DNA of 64,000 nt, taken from NCBI GenBank assembly GCA_036245525.1, contig BTPG01000004.1, forward strand, positions 160,274,230-160,338,229, written 5' to 3'. The stretch comes from Semisulcospira habei (Eukaryota; Mollusca; Gastropoda; Semisulcospiridae). Below are positions 23,296 through 33,187 of this stretch, piece after piece. Numbering within the stretch: the stretch's first letter is position 1; each line of letters starts with the position of its first letter. A program made the translations under genes and the position numbers. The notes beneath the pieces are model-generated. The model worked only from the letters and a program-made list of their open reading frames with translations. It had not been told where the DNA came from and ran no database searches.

Positions 23296-23337
23296 CATTA
23301 ATATTTTTTATTTTATTATTTTGTCGGACAAATAAAA

Positions 23338-26300
23338 ATGACGGACAATTCACAAAGCCCTGGCCCATCAAACCCTGGCCCATCAGGTTTACGTAACGTG
23401 TTTCACACAACAAACTTACCTATATCCAATACTAATAATGTTTATGAATCAATAGAAAACTCTTTTTCTGTAATACAACAAAATCTTCTTACAGGCAGTG
23501 TAAAGATTCAGATTGTTGCAAAAATAGAATTTACTAGAGTAGACGGTGAAGTGATTGTTTCGTACATATCAACAAGACAACACACAGTTAACACAAGAAG
23601 AGAATTAGAAAATGTGTTTAGAGACAGACTATTACCAGACTTTCTACAGGCAATTGACAGTGCAAAAATGAAAGGATCTGGTTGGCACGAAGGACATGTA
23701 CATAAACTAAAACTAAAGCAGTCTAGGTATCATCCTATACTAGGTAAAGCATGGATACCACTGCCAACAGAGGTTGCAAACAAAAAAGCTGTTGTTAATA
23801 TTCAGAACAAAGACAACTATTGTTTCATGTGGTGTGTGCTTGCTAAACTACACTTTGTAAAGTCAAAACCTGAACGTGTATCTAACTACACCAAATTTGT
23901 AAATGAACTCGATTTTAGTGGCATTGAGTTTCCCGTTAAAATAGAGGACATAGACTTGTTTGAAAAACTAAATCCTGGTATATCTGTAAATGTGTATGTG
24001 TGGGATAATGAGTCTGTTGATAAGTTACAGCCAATTAGAGTTTCCCCAATTGCCCCAACCTATGGGCAGTCAGAAGATAGACATGTTGATATGTTATTAA
24101 TAAGCTCTGGTGATAACTTTCACTACACAATTATCAGAAATATGTCACGTCTAATTCATGGACATACAACAAAACACAATGGTAAACAAGAAGTTTGTAA
24201 AAGATGTTTACAAAGATTCTCCTCTATTTCAGTAGCACACAAACACGTCCTACACTGCAGATCAGCTGATGACATACAAACTGTACTTAAGTATCTAGAT
24301 CCTGGCAGCAAGGTTTATTTTAAGAACTATGGGAATCAGCAAAAGTTGCCGTTTGTAGTGTATGCAGATTTTGAATCATTGGTTGTACCATATGAGGGTC
24401 CTGTTCCAGAGTCATTACCAAAGACTATAAAGTTGAGTGACCAAGTGGTGTGTTCTTTTGGATACATTCTTGTTAGGTCAGACGGTTTGCATTCAGAGCC
24501 TGTTATCTACAGAGGTGAAAATGCAGCATGTTTGTTTTTAACAGAAATGAGACAACTGTACAGTCAGGTAGTACAATATCTCACAACATGTCAGATGCCT
24601 TTGGTGATGACAGAAGAAGACAAACTGAAATTTGATACAGCTGAGACGTGTTGGATTTGTGAACAGCCTTTAGGATGTGATAAAGTTCGTGACCATGATC
24701 ACATAACTGGGCGTTACAGAGGTGCTGCACATAACAATTGTAACTTGTTATTAAAAATAGATCCTAAGACATATAAGTTACCAATCTTTTTTCACAATCT
24801 AAAGGGATATGATTCACACATCATCATGCAGGCTGTAGATGAGTCATACAAAAACATAAGTTGTATTGCCCAGACAACTGAGAAATACTTGACTTTTAGG
24901 TTAGACAAATTAGCGTTTTATGACTCCATGCAACATTTGTCTTTAGGCCTTGCTAGTCTGGCAGAAGGACTGACTGAGTATCCAATAACGAGTAAATATT
25001 TTGAGCCAGACTTGGTTAAGAAAGGTGTCTATCCATATGAGTACATCAGTGAGTGGGTTGTGTTTGAGGAAACAAGACTGCCACCAAAAGAGAAATTTTA
25101 TTCTATACTAACTGGAAAAGGCATTTCTGACTCTGAATATCAACACGCACTTGATGCATGGGGGAAGTTAGGATGTCAGACAATTGGTGACTATCACGAC
25201 CAGTACTTGAAAGCAGACGTTTGCTTGCTAGCAGATGTATTTGAAAGTTACCGTGAGAAGGGTTTGTTACACTACAGACTTGACCCTGCTTGTTACATCA
25301 CTAGTCCTGGCATGACATGGGATGCATTTTTGAAATCCAGTAAGATATCTATAGACCTGTTGTCTGATCGTACGATGGGTGAAATGGTAGAACGCGGATT
25401 GAGAGGAGGCATTAGTATTGCAGCAAATAACTACGCCAGAGCCAACAATAAATATCTGGACGGTTATGGTGACCTTGGCCGGGGGTTTGACCCCTCAAGG
25501 TCAAGGTCATTCATTATGTACTTGGACGCTAATAACTTTTACGGGTTCGCGATGTGTGAGTTATTGCCCTTGAAAAACTTTTGTCTGCATGATTTGTCAC
25601 AGTATGACATAACAGACTCAGGGTTAGCAAACTATATTATGACACATGACCGAAACGATGCGAAGGGTTGGATCTTTGAAGTAGACCTGGAGTACCCGCA
25701 CCATCTACATGATTATCATAATGATTATCCATTAGCAGTTGAGAAAATGAGTATGACAGGGAAAAAAGAAGACACTAAGCTTGTGCCAAATCTAAATGAC
25801 AAATTCAATTACGTTTGTCACTACCGCTTGTTACAGTTTTACATCAGACATGGGTTAGTACTAAAGAAAGTTCACAGAGGAATTCAATTTGATCAGAGTG
25901 CTTTCATGAAAGATTACATAATGAAGAACACAACCCTTCGTGCCAGAGACGGCAACACTGCATTTGACAAAGACTTCTTTAAGCTTATGAACAATGCCTG
26001 TTTTGGCAAGACAATGGAAAATCCTCATCACAGAAAAGATGTGAGACTAGTCACAACTGAATTGGGTGCAATTAAACTTACAGGTAAGCCACAGTACACA
26101 GGGTATAAAGAATTTCATTCATCATTGTATGCAGTGTCACTCAAAAAAAAGATTGTTAAACTGGACAAGCCAGTATTCATTGGTATGGCAATTCTGGAGT
26201 TGTCAAAACTGTTGATGCTTGAATTTTATTATGATTACTTCAAACCGAAATATCCTGAGTGTCGTCTGCTATACACTGACACTGACTATGATCATAGACG

Positions 26301-26836
26301 TGCCTACTGAAGACTTTTACGAAGACATGAAAACAGAGTTACACATGTATGACACGTCTGACTACCCTAAAGATCACCCGCTGTTTAGCACACAAAACAA
26401 GAAAGTGCCTGGTAAGTTTAAAGATGAACTGAATGGTGTGCCTATAGTTGAGTACGTTGGACTGAGATCAAAAATGTATTCTATACTGCACCAGAAGGGT
26501 AGTCAGTCGAAAGCCAAAGGAATAAAAAAAACAGCAATAAAAAATAAAGACATTCGTCATGAACATTACAAGCAAGTGTTAGATGGTGCATTAATGCCTG
26601 ATTATCCAAACAAGTCACTGAGATCAAACAAACATAATCTTGAAATGATCCAAACACATAAGAAGTCACTTGCAGTTGGAGACACGAAACGAGTGTTTCA
26701 CACTAAAGAAAAAGCTTATGCACCTGGACATTACAGGCTCAAGTTATCTGAAGATATTTGTGATGAACTGGTTGATGAATTAATTGACGACTTAGTTACT
26801 GAAATGAGTAACGGTGTCTGGGGGAATAATCTGTAA
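23338..26836 (+). pseudogene. POLB: Protein-primed family B DNA polymerase, frameshifted at motif C
   Basis: The start ATG follows AATAAAA. In order the protein has a Cys/His finger CKRCLQRF...HKHVLHC (about residues 286-310) and the exonuclease I motif YADFESL (about 341). An endonuclease-VII-like zinc/HNH cluster (CWICEQ...HDHITGRYRGAAHNNCN) lies at about 437-469. Then come FHNLKGYDSH (484), YLKADVCLLADVFE (622), polymerase motif A LDANNFYG (729), motif B NNACFGKTMEN (884) and motif C YTDTD (978). Right after that Asp-Thr-Asp, near 26283, the frame shifts and the C-terminal 170-odd residues continue in another frame to 26836. This is the pPolB that replicates Polinton ends by protein priming. 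The break in the catalytic motif should inactivate it. Confidence 0.93.
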
Positions 26837-27757
26837 TTCTTCTCTGACAAATGCCCTCTGGGGTGCAGGGTCGTACAGGTAATATATTGTTGCGTCTGGA
26901 CCGGGAATTATTTTTTTTATATTGTGTACAGACGTTGACCAGATGGGGTCTGTTGCCCTGCGTCTGTCGTCGTTCTCAGCCTCCCCTGGCTGATATAAAT
27001 ATCTCACCTGTTTAGTAAATAAACTTGTGTCTGGTGCCGGGGTTGGTCCTGTTTTTGGCTCTGTAATTGTTTTCAATTTAATAGCATCAGCAGGTTTTGG
27101 GTGTCCTTCATTGTTCATTGCTTTTATCACATGTGGTAATCTCTTAACCCACTCAGTGTTCCGGGTGTCATGCATGAGTTCCTTAGAATACTGGTAACTG
27201 AAAAGTCTTTCTGATAACTGTTTGTTAAAGTTCTCTACAATTGCCTGTGATCTGTGCACACCTGGAATGCCTCGTCTGACCAGTACGCCATGCTTAGCAA
27301 ATAACTGATTAACTGCGCCCTTAAATTCAGATCCATCATCAACCTGCACTAGTCTGGGGTATCTCAAAGGGCCTCGACTATATATTTTTGATAATGCTGT
27401 AGCAACTGTACTGGCTGTTTTGTCAGATATGGGTTCAGCGTCTTTATACCTTGAAGCAATGTCTACAACAGTTAATGCATACTTGTATCGTTTCTTTCTT
27501 ATTGTGTCATGTGGTAAGAACAAAAGGTCCATTTGGTGTGTGTCATTTGGGGTAGTGTTCTCAAAATGAGGTCTAGATATCTTTCTTGGAGCAGGGAGAT
27601 ATATCTGCCAAATTGCCTGTCTCTGTAACCATTGCTTGACTTTATTGAGTGTTATATCTCCGCCCACAGCGGCATGTAATTTTTCAATAGCTGTTTGTCC
27701 TTTCCAATAGCCTGATGGAGAGTAATATATTTTTGATAGTTTATTTTCGGCTGCCAT
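26792..27757 (-). CDS. INT: Retroviral-type (RVE) integrase, 321 aa, intact
   Basis: I chose the ATG at MAAENKLSKIYYSP, which is preceded by CTAGAAAAA. The catalytic core shows D77 (HQMDLLF), D140 (VQVDDGSEFKG) and E175 (SQAIVENFNKQ), with D140 and E175 separated by 34 residues. This is the D,D(34-35)E signature of retroviral and Polinton integrases. An N-terminal helical region precedes it, and an SH3-like C-terminal segment with VRYLYQPG follows. The enzyme joins the inverted-repeat ends to target DNA and produces the short duplication seen at the element ends. The frame is intact. Its 3' end overlaps the polymerase 3' end by 45 bp (convergent), and its 5' end overlaps the 144-aa gene by 17 bp. 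Confidence 0.92.
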   Translation of the reverse strand: MAAENKLSKIYYSPSGYWKGQTAIEKLHAAVGGDITLNKVKQWLQRQAIWQIYLPAPRKISRPHFENTTPNDTHQMDLLFLPHDTIRKKRYKYALTVVDIASRYKDAEPISDKTASTVATALSKIYSRGPLRYPRLVQVDDGSEFKGAVNQLFAKHGVLVRRGIPGVHRSQAIVENFNKQLSERLFSYQYSKELMHDTRNTEWVKRLPHVIKAMNNEGHPKPADAIKLKTITEPKTGPTPAPDTSLFTKQVRYLYQPGEAENDDRRRATDPIWSTSVHNIKKIIPGPDATIYYLYDPAPQRAFVREELQIIPPDTVTHFSN

Positions 27758-28175
27758 TTTTTCTAGCAATGAAAACTCCTGTAAAATAAACAAATGTCAT
27801 TCCCACTAGAACAAAGATTATCTCTCCGTTTCTTTGTTCTGTACTCGGTTTGTAATAGTCACTTAGTTTCGGTTTTGGGATAGACATGTCTTCACCCGTG
27901 ACAAGAAAATATTCCCTGATTGCTTCGTCTGTATTTGAAAATGTATGTTGTGCGTGGCCTTCAAGCCTCAATCTTTCATTGATGAAATCAAGTTTCTCAA
28001 TTCTTTGTTTTTCATACGCCTGTTCTGCCTGTGCTAATTTCTCAGACGCTTCATTGTGACGTTTCATTTCTTCTGCAGATTCCTCTCTACCCATTTTAGA
28101 AAAGAGATAATTAGAGCCACTGAATGCGAGGGCGTTAACAACTGCCCCACCAATCATAATAGCTATCGTCGCCAT
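27741..28175 (-). CDS. Polinton conserved two-membrane-segment protein, 144 aa
   Basis: The protein starts MATIAIMIGGAVVNALAF with a hydrophobic N-terminus. A charged helical middle follows (KLAQAEQAYEKQRIEKLDFI; NTDEAIREYF), then a short conserved-looking LSDYYKPS and a second hydrophobic segment (IIFVLVGMTFVYFTGVFIA) before a basic tail. An AAATAAAAAT motif lies just before the ATG. I recall this small gene as a regular companion of the integrase in invertebrate Polintons. Its function is unknown; membrane topology is the only inference. Confidence 0.75.
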   Translation of the reverse strand: MATIAIMIGGAVVNALAFSGSNYLFSKMGREESAEEMKRHNEASEKLAQAEQAYEKQRIEKLDFINERLRLEGHAQHTFSNTDEAIREYFLVTGEDMSIPKPKLSDYYKPSTEQRNGEIIFVLVGMTFVYFTGVFIARKNGSRK

Positions 28176-28186
28176 ATTATTTTTAT

Positions 28187-28417
28187 TTACATAGAAACAT
28201 TTTCGGGAATAATTCCCTGCTTGACAAGAAAATCTTTTGTCGCAATCGACGCTGTAACAACTACAATTAGCTTAGCGCTGTCTTCGAAATCGAGTCTACT
28301 CAAGTCTGCTGATTTCATTTTGAGTAGACTTTTTCCCAGCATAGAATAAGCTACTGCTAATCCACTGATAACGGCAGAGTGATAGACAAGGTTCATTATG
28401 TTCTTTGTGTCGTTCAT
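28187..28417 (-). CDS. Polinton conserved small protein, 76 aa
   Basis: This short intact frame starts MNDTKNIMNLVYHSAVISG and ends GIIPENVSM. It has a hydrophobic helix near the N-terminus (SAVISGLAVAYSMLG), the block LDFEDSAKLIVVV and a second hydrophobic helix. Ten bases separate it from the next gene on the strand. It resembles a recurrent small Polinton protein of unknown role. Confidence 0.7.
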   Translation of the reverse strand: MNDTKNIMNLVYHSAVISGLAVAYSMLGKSLLKMKSADLSRLDFEDSAKLIVVVTASIATKDFLVKQGIIPENVSM

Positions 28418-28453
28418 TTCTTAGGCAAGAAAAATTAAAATAATATTTTTTAT

Positions 28454-28921
28454 TTACTGCATATAAAATGGGTCAACGGCTTTGGGTGTTACTGGTAATG
28501 TGGAGACTTCTGGTTTTGTTTTTGGAGTGTCTGATTTTTTGGACACTGTACGAGTCTGTGGTTTGTATTTTTTGTATAATTGATAACCTACGTAAACAAA
28601 TCCGACAACAAATCCGGCAACTATATATTTTGTTGTTTGAGGTTCGGGGTCAGACTTAGTTGTTTGTCTCTCACTTTGATGAGGGAGTGACGGCCCTGAC
28701 GGTATTGACACAGGTCCTGACGGTGATAACGGTCCTGACACCTGGTCAGTTACATGAGTCTTTTCTGTTTGTGCCTGAAGCTGTAATTTTTTTTGCCTGT
28801 TCCATTCGGCTAATCTTTTTCCAGCCTCAACCCTGCCTGGACTTTTAGTCTTCGTCACAGTTTGAACCTGTGTCAAAACTGGACTGGGGTTCGGTTGTGG
28901 AGTCGTCTGGGTTTCGTCCAT
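28454..28921 (-). CDS. Polinton conserved single-membrane-segment protein, 155 aa
   Basis: The N-terminal half is Pro/Thr/Gln-rich and includes the basic block PGRVEAGKRLAEWNRQKK, which I recognise from Polinton proteins. A Ser/Pro linker is followed by one hydrophobic segment (YIVAGFVVGFVYVGYQLY) and then a basic tail. The layout suggests a membrane-anchored or DNA-contacting protein, but no enzymatic motif is present. Its first 77 bp overlap, in another frame, the native 3' end of the upstream gene. Confidence 0.7.
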   Translation of the reverse strand: MDETQTTPQPNPSPVLTQVQTVTKTKSPGRVEAGKRLAEWNRQKKLQLQAQTEKTHVTDQVSGPLSPSGPVSIPSGPSLPHQSERQTTKSDPEPQTTKYIVAGFVVGFVYVGYQLYKKYKPQTRTVSKKSDTPKTKPEVSTLPVTPKAVDPFYMQ

Positions 28922-29777
28922 TTTCTTCTGCAGTAAAATTTATTTTTGAGAAATCAATATGGCTCCCAGTAACTAGTAATGTTACGACAGGTGCAAGGTA
29001 ATTTCCAAACTTGTAAAACATGACACATGCTAATTTGCCAATTGAACTTGAAACAATAGGACCCCACCCGGGTCTGCCTTGGGGGACTTGGGTGGGGTTA
29101 GGTATTTTTTAGTTCCCAGGGTCACCCTGGTCAGCCCCACAGGGTGGGTTTTTCTCTCTATTCTGGGGCATGTGTTTCTGTCTACCCTTTGTCCATTCAC
29201 CTGTATTTGCCTTTTTAAAACTCTCCCTACTGTCTGCACTGCCTGTAGCTCTTGATATTGGATGTGTGTTGCTAAATGGTCTTAGCTTTATTTAGGCCCC
29301 ATGTTGTAGGTTTATTTAACGTATTTGACCGGCTGGCGACATACATTCAATTTTCTGTTTAGTTTTTTTTTTCACAAGCAGTGCAGGCACGTCCTGAGAA
29401 AGCCTTGTTGCTGTCGGGACGTTAAGCAATGTACAATCAATCAATCATGAAACAATAGGATTGCTTTCAAGGTCGTGTGATAGGCTGTCACTATCCACAG
29501 GTAGAAAGTGACTCACTGCTTTTGTGTATAGGCATACAAGAGATCGACTTAAATCACGAGTCATTAGTGAAGCAATGTGGTTTTCATATTTAGAATTAAG
29601 CTTGATTAGCTCGTCAGCGGTGAGAGATTCAATATCCTCTGTCATGTATTGTTTTCCGAGATAAGTCTTTGATTTGCCTGACACAACTACAGAAAGAAGG
29701 CGCTGTTTTTTCGAGTCTAAGTCTTTGTTTTCTACAGCATTGATATCATTTAGAAGAAGTAATTCGTCTTGATTCAT
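28845..29777 (-). pseudogene. Polinton conserved protein split by SINE-like element (first gene from the right end)
   Basis: The gene starts MNQDELLLLNDINAVENKD at an ATG preceded by ATTATAAA. It is helical, with the block LTADELIKLNSKYENHIASL. A SINE-like element (29062-29447) cuts it after about 109 codons. The same frame resumes beyond the 13-bp duplication and ends at a TAA at 28845, for roughly 177 native codons. It lies about 90 bp inside the right inverted repeat. I recall similar proteins in invertebrate Polintons; their role is unknown. Confidence 0.7.
29062..29447 (+). mobile_element. SINE-like retroposon, copy 5 (inside a Polinton gene)
   Basis: This copy is flanked by the perfect 13-bp duplication TGAAACAATAGGA (29049-29061 and 29448-29460). 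It is the third copy to land in a Polinton open frame. Confidence 0.97.
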
Positions 29778-29863
29778 TTTATAATAAAAAATATTAATTT
29801 TAATGACATTGAATTTGGAAACCTTTATTTTACTGAAAAAAATAAGGAGAAACATAGAAAAAC

Positions 29864-29957
29864 GGGCGGCGTCAAGGCATGGGAGTAAGCGGTCGAAAAA
29901 TCCTGGAAATTTGGAATAGATATAAATTGTCCATTTCCGCCCATAGTTCCTCTCTCT
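29864..29957 (-). repeat. Polinton right terminal inverted repeat
   Basis: This is the reverse complement of 11814-11907 with about six mismatches. It ends CCCATAGTTCCTCTCTCT and is followed by CCTCG and the resuming host LINE. Confidence 0.93.
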
Positions 29958-30755
29958 CCTCGATTTTGCAGACGACTTGGCATTACTGTCCCACACTCAT
30001 CAACAAATGCAGGACAAGACCACGAGGCTTGCTGACATCTCGTCCCAAGTGGGCCTCACCATTCACAAACAGAAAACAAAGACAATGAGGCTGAACGCAA
30101 CCAGGGAAGAACCAGTCTTGCTTGCTGGCACCCCGTTGGAAGAGGTGGAGTCTTTCACCTATCTCGGGAGCATCATAGACAAAAAAGGCGGCACTGATGC
30201 AGATGTCAGAGCACGAATCGGTAAAGCCAGAGCAGCCTTTCTCCAGTTGAAAAAAGTGTGGAGTTCCAGAGAGCTGTCACAACACACCAAAGTCCGGATT
30301 TTCAACTCCAATGTAAAAGCAGTTCTCCTATATGGAGCAGAGACATGGAGATTGACAAAAACCACAGTCAACAGAGTACAAAACTTCATGAACAGTTGCC
30401 TTAGAAGAATTTTGAAAATCCACTGGCCAGAAAAGATCAGCAACGTCGGACTCTGGGAGAGAACAGAGCAGATAACAGCAGAGAATGAAATTGGGTGAAG
30501 AAGATGGGGATGGATCGGTCACAGTCTGAGAAAGCCAGCTTCCAGTATCACTAGGCAGGCATTGTCATGGAACCCCCAGGGAAAGAGGAAAAGAGGTAGG
30601 CCGAGAAACTCCTGGCGTCGAGACCTCCAGGCAGACATCAAGAGACTGGGAACCACCTGGAGTAGAATCGAAGGAGAAGCACAGGACAGGAGTTGCTGGA
30701 GGTCTCTCGTCGACGGCCTATACCCGGGTAGGGGTGACAGGCGTAAGTAAATAAG
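29958..30755 (+). mobile_element. LINE family 1, copy B, 3' part
   Basis: The segment resumes the split LINE at the FADD motif of the reverse transcriptase (DFADDLALLSH) and runs through the C-terminal region to the (GTAA)n tail. The right copy of the LINE's 12-bp duplication TTATGGAGTACT follows at 30756-30767. An in-frame TGA at about 30496 (other copies have CGA) adds to the damage. Confidence 0.95.
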
Positions 30756-30767
30756 TTATGGAGTACT

Positions 30768-31649
30768 GGGGGGAGGGGGGGGGGGTGCACGGTAGACTCT
30801 GCTAGCTTATGGACTATCAGTACAAGATGCGAACAAAGCAAGATTGAGTTACTGATTGTGTAACCATGAAATAAGAACGAAGGTGTGAGCACGAGAGACC
30901 AATGGTACATCAGTTACAACATCTTACATTACAACATTTTGGACATCATGTAAAAATACGCATATCTTAAAATTACGAACGGGCAGCACTGGCAACAGTA
31001 AAGCCATTTCCTTTGCTTCTAGACATCTATTATGAATATGTGAACTGCTGAACTGCGTGAAAAAACTGGCTACAGACATCTAGACCCAGTCCGCTGTGGC
31101 ACCCTCATACCAACTCCGAGGATGAAAATCAGCGTCAATGAGACCAACAAGAGACTAGAGTTAATGCAGCCGTGGGGACTGATGAGGATGTATGCCTCTT
31201 ATAGGCGGAAAGAGTTTTGCATCATGTTGGACCGTGTACCTAGTCAGGGCCCATGCTTGCAGTATTCAGGCATGGGAATTGTCCGCCTAAAGGCAAATTT
31301 CCGCCGAAATGATTTGCCCAGCCGCTGAAAAAAAAAAAATATTCCGCCGAAATTTTTTTTATTGGGGTGCAAAAAGTAATTGAGCACCGGTCATTAGACA
31401 CTGCGAGGCATTCGTTCAAGTGATATGCCACCCGCTGGAGTTACGCGTCACCTATTGTGGCTTTAACGCAGTCGTTACTTTACCGTGCACGCGGGCAATA
31501 CAACACTGAACGCACTGTTTTCATGCTCGCTTCCCGTCTCGCGCACTGTACGTGTGGGGAAAATGGCGGTATCACGAGTTGTTGTAAATGGCGGTGAGAA
31601 AAAATATTGTTCAAGACAGATTTCTGTGCATCTGATCATGATCTGGTAA
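30768..31649. other. Intronic DNA with nothing recognised
   Basis: A G-rich run lies at 30768-30785. The rest has no open frame or repeat that I can identify. Confidence 0.5.
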
Positions 31650-31673
31650 GCATCCCCCCCCCCCCCCCCCCCC

Positions 31674-32755
31674 CCTCAGACAGCCAGTTTTTGTGATGGT
31701 GTTTCCTGAACCCTACAGTGTCTTTGCAGGTTGAGTTCAGCACCTCTCTAGCTGCCTTCCACTGCTGCTCTGTGGTGACCGCCTCCTCTTCATTTACTAT
31801 CTCCTGTAATGCTTGAAACCGGTTGGACAGCACCAGTTTGAACTCTTCTCTCACTCCAGTCTCTCTCAGGAGGCCTACATTATAGTGCTGTCTTCTTCTT
31901 TTCTCTGTGCAGCTTTTCTTTAACTTGAGCTTTATTCTTAAGGTAAACAGATGGTGGTCTGAGGCGACATCTGCTCTCCTCTTCACTCAAACATTTAGAA
32001 GGGATCTTCTAAATTTCTTGCTAATGCAGATATAATCTATTTGGTTCCCTGTAGTATGATCAGGTGAGACCCAAGTTGCTTTGTATATTCTTCTGTGTGG
32101 GAAGATGATGCCTCCAATGACAAGTCTTTTTCCTGGTTCTAAAGGCCGCTGTGATAATTCTTGGCGCTCTCTGTGCCACTGATGTCAGCATGAGTGCTAC
32201 ACCTTCTGTATGGGGGGCATTCTCCTCTTCATGACCTGAATACAGAATCAACTCCCCACTTAACAGCCTTTTCTGCCCAGACTGCATCCATCTGGCTTCA
32301 CTGATGCCTAGCAGGGAAAGGTTGTACTTTTGCATTTCTGCTGCTATCTGGGCGGCCTTGCCGTTCTGGTACATGGTCTTGACATACCATGTGCCTGTGA
32401 TCGTGTCCCTGGATAGAGAGAGGCGGCTTGGTCCTGTGGCTTCCGAAGACTTCCGGCTTTAACCACACGACGTCATAAATCTTCTGGTAGAAGAACCTTC
32501 CTCCTCCAGGAAAGGAATTGCTGTTTGTCTGTTAGTTGGCGTTTCTGTAGCTATTTCATTATTTGCAGGGTGGGGAAGCTACCCCCACGCCCAACCCCCT
32601 TACTAGGAGGACCAGGGGTTTTATGTCGGGGTCTCCTTCCCTTAGACCATGTTGGTTTACGGCATCTTATTTCAGTCGGTGCATCCCTCTCGCGAGGGAC
32701 CCTCTATCCACCACCCAGGGGACGCGCCTCTATGCCATATGGTCCCAACGCGAGG
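31674..32755 (-). mobile_element. LINE family 1, copy E, internally deleted
   Basis: The 5' end is at the right (CTCGCGTTGGGACC on the reverse strand at 32755), and the copy runs leftward to a poly-C tract (31650-31673). It has an intact-looking 5' region but lacks about 270 bp of endonuclease coding sequence near 32130 and everything after the middle region. The missing 3' end is unusual for target-primed insertion and implies a later deletion. It is a pseudogene. Confidence 0.88.
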
Positions 32756-33187
32756 TTAATTTATAATTGGTAATGGTATAATTTGTTGTATTAGCTAACG
32801 TACGACATGTCATTTTTTTAACTTGCTACAAACCACACACTTTCCGTGCATTCATCCACCCACAGACTCAGACAAGACAAAAGATTGTGAGTATTATCAT
32901 CGCAGGGGTCATGGGGGTTTCACAGATGTGTGAAAACTGATCAAATTTTGAGAAAACATGGATTTTGTTGGTGCAGTATACATACTTATTGTCACACGTT
33001 TGGATCGGTCATGAGTGCATGTGAGCCATAAGGGCGTTGCCTTGTTTGCATGGTATATTGGCAAACCAATTATGTACAATTTAGTTAACTTCATTATACA
33101 GCAATAAGAATATGTATTTGATATTGTTTTGAAATATTGATATTTTTCAAATGCAGCAAAACAATTATTGCTGTCTTTCTGTGGCAG
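32756..33187. other. Intronic DNA with a diverged fold-back centre
   Basis: Around 32905-33060 the sequence (TGAGCCATAAGGGCGTTGCC, inverted) resembles the centre of the fold-back arrays (GGCAAAGCCATTATGGCTCA), much diverged. The end of the stretch is the pyrimidine-rich acceptor of the next DHX9 exon. Confidence 0.45.

Larger units (their letters stand above)
11814..29957. mobile_element. Polinton/Maverick-type virus-like DNA element (18,144 bp)
   Basis: Inverted repeats of about 94 bp begin AGAGATAGTAACTATGGG on the left and AGAGAGAGGAACTATGGG on the right, with roughly 6 mismatches. The flanking direct repeat CCTCG (possibly CCTCGA) is at 11809-11813 and 29958-29962. Removing the element rejoins the host LINE around its FADD motif. 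The 5'-AG end, 5-6 bp duplication, size and gene set (protein-primed PolB, RVE integrase, A32-like ATPase, double-jelly-roll capsid protein) match established Polinton features. Genes occupy 15148-29777; the left 3.2 kb is gene-poor. The copy is defective through one MITE, three SINE-like insertions inside genes and two frameshifts. Confidence 0.95.
5546..33187 (+). other. DHX9: DHX9 intron 1 (about 27.6 kb)
   Basis: The intron is bounded by a GTACGT donor and by a pyrimidine-rich TTGCTGTCTTTCTGTGGCAG acceptor. It interrupts the first dsRNA-binding domain between FKCE and LRVEG in phase 0. About 80% of the intron is recognisable mobile DNA: a fold-back array, a LINE, an 18-kb Polinton and several copies of a SINE-like element. 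Confidence 0.85.

Noticed and set aside
15100..29800. Polinton ends placed close to the gene block
   Set aside because: Matching inverted repeats and a rejoining host LINE place the true left end at 11814.
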